A program made the translations under genes and the position numbers. Positions 49,931 to 61,000 of a stretch of 64,000 nucleotides of DNA are shown here, one piece after another. The notes below the pieces were generated by a model. That model ran no database searches. It saw only the letters and a program-made list of their open reading frames with translations, and was not told the DNA's origin. The DNA comes from Colletes latitarsis. Lineage: Eukaryota > Arthropoda > Insecta > Hymenoptera > Colletidae. The stretch is from assembly GCF_051014445.1 (NCBI RefSeq), contig NC_135142.1:10372001-10436000 (forward strand), written 5' to 3'. How positions within the stretch are numbered: position 1 is the stretch's first letter; every line of letters starts with the position of its first letter.

Positions 49931-50609
49931 CAGGGTGTTCGGCCATCCATGGGAAAAATTTTAATGGGGGATTCTAGAGGTAAAAATAAGACGAAAATCA
50001 AGAATACCAATTAGTTGATGGAGGCACTGTTAAAAAGTTATTAATGTTTAAAGTTCCGCTCGTACTGAATTTTTTTCTCGAAAATGCGCAAGATTTCGGG
50101 GGTATGTCTATACATAAAAAATGATTGTCACCGACCCTCGCAACTGAAAATAATTTTTCACAGAACGATTTGAAATCTTTTTTTTTCATCGAAAAATATA
50201 GGCACCCGATTAGATTTTCGGTAAGGAATTTTTTCCTCGAAAGTGCGTAGGATTTCGGGGGTATGTGTAATGACCAAAAATGATTGTAATTGACCCCTGC
50301 AACCGAAAATAATTTTTTTAGAAAAATTTTTGAAAAATTTGTTTTTCGCCGAAAAATATCAACACATACTCGAATTTTTTTCTCGAAACTGAGTAGGATT
50401 TCGAATATATGTCTATTCACTGAAAATGCTTGTAATTGACCTCCGCAGCCGAAAATAATTTTTCCGGAACGATTTGAAATTTTTGAATTTAATTGTTAAT
50501 AACTTTTTAACGAAGCCTCCATCAACAAATTGGTATTCTTGATTTTCGTCTTAGTTTGGCCTCTAGAATCTCCTATTAAAATGTTTCTCAGGGCTGGCCG
50601 AACACCCTG
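49931..50609. mobile_element. CAGGGTGTT-type element, copy 6
   Basis: Same 679-bp element and TA flanks as at 2675-3353. Confidence 0.85.
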
Positions 50610-51341
50610 TATACTACTATGTTGGTTTGTTCCGGTTTGAATCACGCAGTAATGTGGGCCCACAAAGAAGCAGTCAATTAAACCTGATTTCGATCAATAT
50701 TTTAGAGGATAACACCGGTTAGGTCTGGGTCAGGTCTGGGTTATGCCCGCATCTGGCTCATGATTATGCCTTCTTCGCATACTTGTTGGCCAGATCCTGG
50801 GTTTTTTTCGGGTTTGAATCACGTAGTAATGTGGTACCACACAGTAACAGTCAATTAAACCTGGATTCGGCCAGTATTTTAGAGGATAACACCGGTTAGG
50901 TCTGGGTTAGGTCTGGGATATGCCCGCATCTGGCTCATGATTTTGCCTTCTTCGCATACTTGTTGGCCAGATCCTGGGTTTTTTTCGTGTTTGAATCACG
51001 TAGTAATGTGGTAACACACTGAAGCAGTCAATTAAACCTGGTTTCGATCATAGATGCCAGATTCAGCACCCGGTGCGATACTCACACTATGCCAGATCAC
51101 GCGTACGTGAGCTCGTGGAGTTTCGGAAAGTCGACAAAGGCAAACTGACACATGCCCTCTTTCTCGATTCTCCGAAGTTGCTCGAAGTAATTTCGGTCCG
51201 CCTCGTGGGAGGAGAGAGAGAAAGGCTCACATTTGCCTTCTCGCTCTTAACAATTGAAATCCGACCTCCCATCTACGGCATACGATTTGGAATCTCGAGC
51301 CGTGATTCTCGACTGCCCAGGCATTTTTCCTTTCCAACCTA

Positions 51342-51564
51342 CAGTGACTCACATTAATATTCGGACACCATGCTGTGTGCGAGATTATTGCTCTATATAT
51401 TTGTTTACACTAGTGTTATTGAATTGTTTTTTTCGTAATATATTAAAACACTTATTGTAGTTAGTAGAAACATAAACTTTATTTATTTCACACACATAAT
51501 TTTTTGCAAAATAAGTGATAAAGTCAAGAATGTCGAAATTTAACATCGCAAAAATATTCGGACA
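51342..51564. repeat. Left terminal inverted repeat of the Tc1 element with two direct-repeat sites
   Basis: Pairs with 52790-53012. It contains the 12-mer AATATTCGGACA at 51356-51367 and again at 51553-51564, 197 bp apart. This is the IR/DR layout in which Tc1-type transposases bind an outer and an inner site at each end. Differences from the right repeat are few (two in the outermost 28 bp). Confidence 0.88.
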
Positions 51565-51616
51565 GTGAATAACTTACATAAATTTTATATAAAATATACA
51601 TATTTTTTGAACAGTA

Positions 51617-52645
51617 TTAATATTTTGTAGGTTGACCCTTTTGTCTTCTTACTTCCTGTAATCGTTTGGGCATATTTGTTATAATTTTATTTAAATATTC
51701 CAGTGTTATACATTTCCATTCTTGTAATAAACGTTCTTTTAATTCTTTTATTGTTTTTATGGGTGTTGTTCGAATTTTACGATCCAATTGATTCCATAAA
51801 TTCTCAATAGGATTTAAATCTGGCGATTGAGGCGGAGGGTGTAACACTTTAGGGCAGTTATATAGTAAGTATTCCTGAACGATTCTCGATTTGTGCTTAG
51901 GATCGTTGTCCTGATAAAACTTAAAACTATTGCGTATGTTCATATTAACAGCACTTTTGATTAAATTTTGTTTCAATAAGTCTAAATATTTCATCTTATC
52001 TAAAATGCCGTCGATAAAAACTAGTTCACCAACACCTGCAGTTGAGATGCAACCCCACACCATTACACTGCCATCGCCGTGTTTCACTGTTGCTCTCAAA
52101 TTTTTCAATTTCAATTCTTCGTTGACTTTACGCCATATCGTTCTTCGTCCATCTGACCCAAAAAGATTAAATTTGCTTTCATCCGCAAATATTACATTGT
52201 TCCACCATGTTTGGTCTTTAGAAACGTAGTCTTTAGCAAAATTTAATCGTTTCTTACGATTCACTTCGTTTATGTATGGTTTTCTTCGTGGAACCCTGCC
52301 GTTGTATCCATGGTTTTTTAATACCCGACGCACTGTGTCGGGATGCACTTTCTTTCCAGATTCTTGGAATAATTCGGCAGCTAATTTTATAGCACTTTTT
52401 TTAGGATCATTCTTTATTTTTCTAACAATCTTGCGTTCTTCGCGAGAATCTAATAATTTTGGACGTCCCTTTTGCCGAATTGAATCGATTCGATCTTCAT
52501 GAATATACCTGTGTACAATATCTGCTACAGTACTCTTGCTTACATTTAGCAATTTGGCTATTTCTCGATATGATTTTCCCTTTTCTTTGTGGTAAATAAC
52601 CAGTTGTCGAATTTCAAAGGATGTATTTTTGCCTTTTCGTCCCAT
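51617..52645 (-). CDS. Tc1-type DD34E transposase, intact (342 residues)
   Basis: Cuts and pastes its own element at TA targets in the nucleus. Counting from MGRKGK (ATG at 52645), residues 1-50 form a helix-turn-helix (SYREIAKLLNVSKSTVADIV). The linker GRPK at 60-63 is AT-hook-like. A second DNA-binding helix region follows at about 66-125. The catalytic core has Asp155 (FADESKFNLFGSDG), Asp246 (FYQDNDPKHKS) and Glu281 (SPDLNPIENLW); 34 residues separate the last two, the Tc1 signature. Length is normal for the family, and there is no stop or frameshift. An upstream in-frame ATG at 52681 would add 12 residues, but MGRKGK is the usual type of start. It lies between the two inverted repeats with short untranslated flanks. 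It is the only intact gene of the window and may be active. Confidence 0.95.
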   Translation of the reverse strand: MGRKGKNTSFEIRQLVIYHKEKGKSYREIAKLLNVSKSTVADIVHRYIHEDRIDSIRQKGRPKLLDSREERKIVRKIKNDPKKSAIKLAAELFQESGKKVHPDTVRRVLKNHGYNGRVPRRKPYINEVNRKKRLNFAKDYVSKDQTWWNNVIFADESKFNLFGSDGRRTIWRKVNEELKLKNLRATVKHGDGSVMVWGCISTAGVGELVFIDGILDKMKYLDLLKQNLIKSAVNMNIRNSFKFYQDNDPKHKSRIVQEYLLYNCPKVLHPPPQSPDLNPIENLWNQLDRKIRTTPIKTIKELKERLLQEWKCITLEYLNKIITNMPKRLQEVRRQKGQPTKY

Positions 52646-52789
52646 ATTCACTAATAATACGTCTACTATTAACGAAGTCAATAACAGTACTGACTCTTGG
52701 ATGCACGCTAGACGTTATGTTTACAAACAATGTACACTAGCCAAATAACCGACTGGATCCAACGACTTACTACAGCTAATAAACTGTTG

Positions 52790-53012
52790 TGTCCGAATAT
52801 TTTTGCGATGTTAAATTTCGACATTCTTGACTTTATCACGTATTTTGCAAAAAACTATGTGTGTGAAATAAATAAAGTTTATGTTTCTACTAACTACAAT
52901 AAGTGTCTTAATATATTACGAAAAAAACAATTCAATAACACTAGTGTAAACAAATATATAGAGCAATAATCTCGCACACAGCATGGTGTCCGAATATTAA
53001 TGCGAGTCGCTG
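52790..53012. repeat. Right terminal inverted repeat of the Tc1 element with two direct-repeat sites
   Basis: Carries the reverse complement TGTCCGAATATT at 52790-52801 (inner) and 52987-52998 (outer), again exactly 197 bp apart, mirroring the left end. Confidence 0.88.
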
Positions 53013-55341
53013 TAGGTTGGAAAGGAAAAATGCCTGGGCAGTCGAGAATCACGGCTCGAGATTCCAAATCGTATGCCGTAGACGGGAGGTCGGATTTCAA
53101 TTGTTAAGAGCGAGAAGGCAAATGTAAGCCTTTCTCTCTCGACTCTCACGAGGCGGTCCGAAATTACTTCGGGCAACTTCGGAGAATCGTGAAAGAGGGC
53201 ATGTGTCATTTTGCCTTTGTCGACTTTCCGAAACTCCACGAGCTCATGTACGCGTGATCTGGCATAGTGTGAGAAAGCACCTTCGGTGCTTTTCTGGCAT
53301 CTCTGGTTTCGATCAATATTTTAGAGGATAACACCGGTTAGGTCTGGGTTAGGTCTGGGTTATGCCCGCATCTGGCTCATGATTTTGCCTTCTTCGCATA
53401 CTTGTTGGCCAGATCCTGGGTTTTTTTCGTGTTTGAATCACGTACTAATGTGGTAACACACTGAAGCAGTCAATTAAACCTGGTTTCGATCAATATTTTA
53501 GAGGATAACACCGGTTAGGTCTGGGTTAGGTCTGGGTTATGCCCGCATCTGGCTCATGATTATGCCTTCTTCGCATACTTGTTGGCCAGATCCTGGGTTT
53601 CTTCTGGTTTGAATCACGTAGTAATGTGGTAACACACTGAAGCAGTCAATCAAACCTGGTTTCGATCAATATTTTAGAGGATAACACCGGTTAGGTCTGG
53701 GTTAGGTCTGGGTTATACCAGCATCTGGCTCATGATTTTGCCTTCTTCGCATACGTGTTGGCCACGTGTTGACGATAAAACTGTAAGATAAAGGATGAAT
53801 TAAGTTCCAAGTCCCTAAAATTTTCCAAATCATAGATTTAAAAATGATTTAGATATTTACATGATTTTAGTGTGGGTATTTATACAAGTATGTAAATCTC
53901 TATTTATGCATAACATGTTACCCGTAAATGGGCAAGTTAATGAATTATATACATGTTAATTGTATAATAATAACCCTTTGTTCCTCATAAAAATTCACAA
54001 CTGAATTGCTATCATTCTAAAAAAATCCATCCCAAAATATATTATCAAAACTAGTAATAAATTATTTGAACAAGGTGATAACAGATTTGAAATATTTAAT
54101 AAAATTTAAATACCAGATATTGATAGTATTAATAAAATATAATATTAATACTATTTTGACACTGTTATTTGATTTTAATATTAATTATAGATACTTTGAT
54201 TATTGATTTATTAAAACATAAAGTTAATGAAGTCCCAGTAGATTATAAATATTTTAAAGAGCATGAATTAGCATAGAATTTCATAAAAAATTTGATGAGT
54301 GATAGAAGTAACTTGAATAATCTGAATTTTGTAGCTTTTACTATATCTTTGGATATGGAATCACAGATTCATTTTATTAATAAAAATAGAGATAGTACTG
54401 ATGATTTACTCAGACTCGTTAAAGTAAGTGGGCCAAGTGGGAAGAATATTAAGATAGATGGATAGATATTGGTAAAAGTATACTTCTTGTCCTTATATAG
54501 GAAATCTTTAATATTACAAATAAACTCTTTCTGTAAAATCTTGAACTTATCATTATAATTTATAGAATTAAAGTCAACGCATCTAATAATGAAAGTGAAC
54601 TGAAGTATTTTATAGACTTGTCAAGAACGTTTTTTGGTATATTCCTAGCAAACGACCCGTTCAACGATCGGGATGAGTTATACGTAATTCGATTCGTCTA
54701 ATTCAGTATATTATTTCATTAGTATATGCATTTCATTATCTGCGGAAATTCGGTATTTTTACAAAGTAACTAAGTATTTTAAATATATTCTGATAGGTTC
54801 ACAGGTGGAAACAAGTGACTGTCGTTACCTGTGTTCAAAATGCCAGCTAGTAAAATGCTAATTTGTTAACAATAACATTTGTTGAATGAAATTTCTGCTA
54901 TTTCTGCAAATATCTCATTGAATAAATCACCATCTTTCTATTATATATACATTTACTAAATACATAATGGCTCAGGTATCCAATGAAGTTACTCTTATTG
55001 GAAATATAAAATATTGATAGTATTATATGTTAGAAAAAAGTGGTGTCTTCAATTTAATTCATGTAAGCATCAGTAATGAGATCTTGAAAATTGACGCTGT
55101 GATTAATTTTCAAATGGCCTCTGTGCCATTATTTCTACAACAAAATGTTGATTCATCAGTCTCTATCTACTCTACCCTTCCACAATTGCTGCGCAGTATT
55201 TTTATTTAATGTTAGTTATATAATATATCACGACATTGCTCATAATTATACGTTAGCATATATGGTAATTTTAAAACAATATCTGTAACTGAGTTTGTTT
55301 TTAGAAAACCACGTTCTTTGCTTTTCAAATATCTTTATATA

Positions 55342-55703
55342 ATGCAATGGCTTTTAAAAACTAAGGGTATAAACATCTCACCGTAAACCGTAAATAGTTT
55401 ACATTTTAAAGATCCAGAAACAGGCGCTCATACGAATAAAACAGAAACTACGTGGAAGCATAGTAAACACTTTTTGCCTGAATATTGTCGGTTAGTATTT
55501 GCAGTTCCACACGTTTTTTAATATGTTTTTCTAACATATAATACAAAATAATAAATATTATATTTTCTATTTTCAGCAAAAAAGATAATTTCATTGGGTA
55601 CTTAAGCCATTACGTGTTTTATAAACCTTCCAAGCAAGGAAAGGATGATTTATTTAATCAGTTCTTAAAAGAAATTTCAGAAATTTCATTTGATGATGAT
55701 TGA
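55342..55703 (+). pseudogene. Merlin/IS1595-like transposase remnant, copy 6
   Basis: Same two exons (55342-55490 and 55577-55703), intron and TAA as in copy 1. Confidence 0.78.
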
Positions 55704-56009
55704 TTCTGTAAAAAATCAAAATATACCAGACTTAGATGATAATGAAATTTAATAATAAAAACAAGTTAAGCCAACGTACTGCGTGCAATAGTAATTTACT
55801 ATATATTGTAAACACTGTCAGCGGCGGGGAGACATTTTTTACTGTTGCTGCATGTACTGTCTACATACCTGGTTTTAATACTGTCCACCTGACCGACTCG
55901 TGGAAGTTCTATGCCTAAAAAAATGATTTTTATGCATCATACAAATTCTTCTACAAATTCCCATTTGACAATGTAGAATAGATCCAATTAGATAAATTAT
56001 TTATAATTT

Positions 56010-57540
56010 TTAAAATGAACATAGCAACGATTTAATGTTAATCATTACATTACCAATCTTTCCAGATATTAGTTTAAAACCATCACCAACTTTAATATCA
56101 ACCGGGTTTTGTAGATTTTTGGATTCATAAAAGTACTCATCTGTGTTTATTATGTGATCTGAGCAACCACTATCTAGTAGCCATTTAATATTTCTACTTC
56201 TTCTATTTTGCTACTTTTCATTACTTCAACCTTGAATGAATTGTAATTTCTACTGTCATCTAGACTCGAATTTCCAGCCACTTTTCTATCGTGTCTATTT
56301 TGTATATGTTTGAAAAGGTTGCCTTTTGTAATAATTATTAAAGTTTTCTGGGCAGTAACGTTGGATGTGCCCTGACTTATTACACTGACTTAACATACCG
56401 CTTCAGTAGTCGTTGCACTGCTATGCTGATTATCCTTTGAATTGAGATACTTGTTCTGATTGCGTTGTACGTGTCGAAACCTATGACCTCTAGGATTTTT
56501 AGTTAAATTTGAACTAAACGTGCGAGTGTAATTTCTGCTGTACTCAAAGTAGTAACTTTTACCGTTTCTCTTTTGATACTCTAACAGTAATTTAGATTTT
56601 ACATACTCAACTGTTTTCTCCTTCGTTGGCAGTGCATCAATAATATCAACAATACGTGAGAAGTTAACGTTAATAACAGATAATTCAATTTATCCTCTTC
56701 ATTCACAGTCTCACCAGTATTTTTGAGCCTATTTATATGCGTTTCAAATTCGTTAAAGAAGTCACTTGGATTTTCACCTTCTTTCATTTTTAATTCTAAC
56801 AATCTTCTTTTACACAATAGCTTTACTGCACTGTTTTTAACTAGATAAATTTCGTCAAGCTTTGCAATCATATTTTTCGCAGTCGTTTCTGATATTATTA
56901 ATTCTAACTGAGTGTTTGAAATACTGTTTACGATGTAACTTTTTGCTTTAATTTCCTTTTTTATTCCAATCTTCGACTCTTATTTCAGCCGGTCTTTCAT
57001 CATGTAGAATAACCTCGTTACAGTCTTTCATTTCTAAAAATAAATTTAGCCTGAATTTCCAGTTCCATAAAATATTTGTAACATGAAATCGTCCTTTTTT
57101 TCACTTGCCATGCTTCTATCTTAGGTTATCTTCCTTTCACAACTAAATTTCTTTTCTTTACTGTTAACGAACAAACCACGGACCTCTGCTACCATGTTAA
57201 AATACTGTTTATATTATTTATTATAATGAATCTTGTTACAAAACAAACACACTTATTTTCCATTGTGAAAAGAAAACTTAAAAACTAAAAGAACATTCCT
57301 CGACGTGTGCTTCTCTCACAAACACACACACACACTCCTAAACACTAAACAAACTAACGAATTTTAAGTCATATTTCTAACAATAACAGTAACAGTTTAT
57401 AAAAAAATAACGAATTTCCACAGATGCATAGAAATGCATATCAATAATGTACTGAATTAGGCGAATCGAATAATGTATAACTCACCCCGATCCGTGAACG
57501 GGCCTAGCGTTTGCTAGGAATGTTCCATAACTTTTCAACA
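56010..57540 (-). mobile_element. Copia-type LTR plus gag-protease remnant, copy 6
   Basis: LTR at 57195-57540, primer site 57183-57194, decayed gag-protease 56010-57111. Private change at 57350 inside the LTR. Confidence 0.8.
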
Positions 57541-58080
57541 AAGTCTAAAATTTTTCCCAAGGGTTTTTGAATACCTATACACTGTATAGATATCTTGTTT
57601 CCTTCAACCGAACGACACGTGTCCCTAAAAAATATATTTATAAAGTAAGTCGGTCAAGTAGGAAGAATATTCAGATATTTAAGAATATGAATGTATTGGT
57701 AAAAATATCCATTCCTCTTACCTTTATGTCCTGTGTATTGGATAATATAGATTTACATACTTTTACCGCTGAATTCGAAATTCTGAACTAAACATAGGTA
57801 CAGGACTCGTCAAAACCGTTTTTCATTCTTTTTATAGTTTTATCTGTTTTCCAAAAAACAACCAATTAAATTAAGTTGCAAGAATGCAAAAGCGATAAAA
57901 CTTACAGAGGCTTTAAATGTTTACTTAAGACTTTGCCTTTTGTAAAAACCGGCGATATTGACTGTGTGTGTGTGTGTGTAAATCGTCGTACGTTCGTGCC
58001 CGGTGCAGTAAAACACGTGCATCGATCTAAGTTACGTACGTTCCTCACGTGCCACTTTCTCAATCTATACTTTTAAATAA

Positions 58081-61000
58081 AAATTTTCGATGAGGTGCAT
58101 TTGTAGCTATTACGTGTAGCATCATGAGCAAACTCATAGAAAATCACTCCTACTCCTCGTTTGGACAGAATTTTGACTTTCATGATTTTAGCGAGAAGTC
58201 GTTTTTCTGCTCGGTGAACACGGATCCTGCTAAATTTTCGACGTGCATTTGTAGCTATTACGTGTAGCAACATGTGCAAACTTTTAGAAAATCGCTCGTA
58301 CGTCTCGTTTGGACAGAATTTTGACTTTCATGATTTTAGCGAGAAGTCGTTTTTCTGCTCGGTGAACACGGATCCTGCTAAATTTTCGACGTGCATTTGT
58401 AGCTGTTACGTGTAGCAACATGTGCAAACTTTTAGAAAATCGCTCGTACGTCTCGTTTGGACAGAATTTTGACTTTCATGATTTTAGCGAGAAGTCGGTT
58501 TTCTGCTCGGTGAACACGGATCCTGCTACATTTTCGACGTGCATTTGTAGCTATTACGTGTAGCAACATGTGCAAACTTTTAGAAAATCGCTCGTACGTC
58601 TCGTTTGGACAGAATTTTGACTTTCATGATTTTAGCGAGAAGTCGTTTTTCTGCTCGGTGAACACGGATCCTGCTAAATTTTCGACGTGCATTTGTAGCT
58701 ATTACGTGTAGCAACATGTGCAAACTTTTAGAAAATCGCTCGTACGTCTCGTTTGGACAGAATTTTGACTTTCATGATTTTAGCGAGAAGTCGTTTTTCT
58801 GCTCGGTGAACACGGATCCTGCTAAATTTTCGACGTGCATTTGTAGCTATTACGTGTAGCAACATGTGCAAACTTTTAGAAAATCGCTCGTACGTCTCGT
58901 TTCGACAGAATTTTGACTTTCATGATTTTAGCGAGAAGTCGTTTTTCTGCTCGGTGAACACGGATCCTGCTAAATTTTCGACGTGCATTTGTAGCTATTA
59001 CGTGTAGCAACATGTGCAAACTTTTAGAAAATCGCTCGTACGTCTCGTTTGGACAGAATTTTGACTTTCATGATTTTAGCGAGAAGTCGTTTTTTTGCTC
59101 GGTGAACACGGATCCTGCTAAATTTTCGACGTGCATTTGTAGCTATTACGTGTAGCAACATGTGCAAACTTTTAGAAAATCGCTCGTACGTCTCGTTTGG
59201 ACAGAATTTTGACTTTCATGATTTTAGCGAGAAGTCGTTTTACTGCTCGGTGAACACGGATCCTGCTAAATTTTCGACGTGCATTTGTAGCTATTACGTG
59301 TAGCAACATGTGCAAACTTTTAGAAAATCGCTCGTACGTCTCGTTTGGACAGAATTTTGACTTTCATGATTTTAGCGAGAAGTCGTTTTTCTGCTCGGTG
59401 AACACGGATCCTGCTAAATTTTCGACGTGCATTTGTAGCTGTTACGTGTAGCAACATGTGCAAACTTTTAGAAAATCGCTCGTACGTCTCGTTTGGACAG
59501 AATTTTGACTTTCATGATTTTAGCGAGAAGTCGGTTTTCTGCTCGGTGAACACGGATCCTGCTACATTTTCGACGTGCATTTGTAGCTATTACGTGTAGC
59601 AACATGTGCAAACTTTTAGAAAATCGCTCGTACGTCTCGTTTGGACAGAATTTTGACTTTCATGATTTTAGCGAGAAGTCGTTTTTCTGCTCGGTGAACA
59701 CGGATCCTGCTAAATTTTCGACGTGCATTTGTAGCTATTACGTGTAGCAACATGTGCAAACTTTTAGAAAATCGCTCGTACGTCTCGTTTGGACAGAATT
59801 TTGACTTTCATGATTTTAGCGAGAAGTCGTTTTACTGCTCGGTGAACACGGATCCTGCTAAATTTTCGACGTGCATTTGTAGCTATTACGTGTAGCAACA
59901 TGTGCAAACTTTTAGAAAATCGCTCGTACGTCTCGTTTGGACAGAATTTTGACTTTCATGATTTTAGCGAGAAGTCGTTTTACTGCTCGGTGAACACGGA
60001 TCCTGCTAAATTTTCGACGTGCATTTGTAGCTATTACGTGTAGCAACATGTGCAAACTTTTAGAAAATCGCTCGTACGTCTCGTTTGGACAGAATTTTGA
60101 CTTTCATGATTTTAGCGAGAAGTCGTTTTTCTGCTCGGTGAACACGGATCCTGCTAAATTTTCGACGTGCATTTGTAGCTGTTACGTGTAGCAACATGTG
60201 CAAACTTTTAGAAAATCGCTCGTACGTCTCGTTTGGACAGAATTTTGACTTTCATGATTTTAGCGAGAAGTCGTTTTACTGCTCGGTGAACACGGATCCT
60301 GCTAAATTTTCGACGTGCATTTGTAGCTATTACGTGTAGCAACATGTGCAAACTTTTAGAAAATCGCTCGTACGTCTCGTTTGGACAAAATTTTGACTTT
60401 CATGATTTTAGCGAGAAGTCGTTTTTCTGCTCGGTGAACACGGATCCTGCTAAATTTTCGACGTGCATTTGTAGCTGTTACGTGTAGCAACATGTGCAAA
60501 CTTTTAGAAAATCGCTCGTACGTCTCGTTTGGACAGAATTTTGACTTTCATGATTTTAGCGAGAAGTCGTTTTTCTGCTCGGTGAACACGGATCCTGCTA
60601 AATTTTCGACGTGCATTTGTAGCTATTACGTGTAGCAACATGTGCAAACTTTTAGAAAATCGCTCGTACGTCTCGTTTGGACAGAATTTTGACTTTCATG
60701 ATTTTAGCGAGAAGTCGTTTTTCTGCTCGGTGAACACGGATCCTGCTAAATTTTCGACGTGCATTTGTAGCTATTACGTGTAGCAACATGTGCAAACTTT
60801 TAGAAAATCGCTCGTACGTCCCGTTTGGACAGAATTTTGACTTTCATGATTTTAGCGAGAAGTCGTTTTTCTGCTCGGTGAACACGGATCCTGCTAAATT
60901 TTCGACGTGCATTTGTAGCTATTACGTGTAGCAACATGTGCAAACTTTTAGAAAATCGCTCGTACGTCTCGTTTCGACAGAATTTTGACTTTCATGATTT

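Larger units (their letters stand above)
51342..53012 (-). mobile_element. Complete Tc1/mariner element, 1671 bp
   Basis: Starts CAGTGACTC and ends GAGTCGCTG, flanked by the TA target duplication typical of the superfamily (51340-51341 and 53013-53014). Terminal inverted repeats are about 223 bp and nearly identical. It encodes one intact transposase on the minus strand. It lies exactly at the dyad TA of the surrounding palindrome. No other macrosatellite copy has it, so the insertion is younger than the amplification or was not spread by homogenisation. Confidence 0.93.
51051..53302. mobile_element. Palindromic (foldback-like) element carrying a Tc1 insertion at its centre
   Basis: Arms 51052-51339 and 53015-53302 (288 bp each) are reverse complements. 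They share the tip agatgccag; the next 20 bp diverge, and beyond that there are about a dozen substitutions. Without the Tc1 element they would meet at ccaacc-TA-ggttgg, a 578-bp palindrome. It is flanked by a direct repeat of 13 bp, ctggtttcgatca (51038-51050 and 53303-53315). Subtracting element plus one repeat restores a regular 177-bp monomer, so this is a true target duplication. The arms are more GC-rich than the surroundings. Open frames in the arms (51073-51357, and 52997-53239 on minus) mirror each other and are not convincing genes. Class unknown. Confidence 0.85.
50637..53764 (+). repeat. 177-bp satellite array, 5 monomers, split by a 2.25-kb insertion
   Basis: Monomers start at 50637, 50814, 50991 (interrupted at 51050 and resumed at 53303), 53433 and 53609. 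Subtracting the insertion and its duplicated 13 bp gives 863 bp, exactly the five-monomer length seen in copy 2. The last monomer begins like D (cttctgg) and ends like E. Confidence 0.95.
47257..58157 (+). repeat. Macrosatellite copy 6, with insertion and truncated at the satellite junction
   Basis: Last copy. Its 177-bp array is interrupted by a 2252-bp palindromic/Tc1 insertion at 51051-53302. The copy ends inside the lone 148-bp-type monomer, where sequence switches to the pure 148-bp satellite between 58156 and 58158; the CAGGGTGTT element that follows this monomer in copies 1-5 is absent. It has several private substitutions (53924, 57350, 57595, 57640), as expected of a less homogenised edge copy. 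Confidence 0.96.

Noticed and set aside
51073..51357. 94-codon frame in the left palindrome arm with a matching frame in the right arm
   Set aside because: Both arms are reverse complements, so the similar translations are expected. There is no recognised domain, and one frame runs into the Tc1 end.
58840..58990. CENP-B-box-like match in the 148-bp monomer (tctcgtttggacagaa)
   Set aside because: Only a loose resemblance; the essential spaced bases of the box are not all present, so it is not reported as a site.
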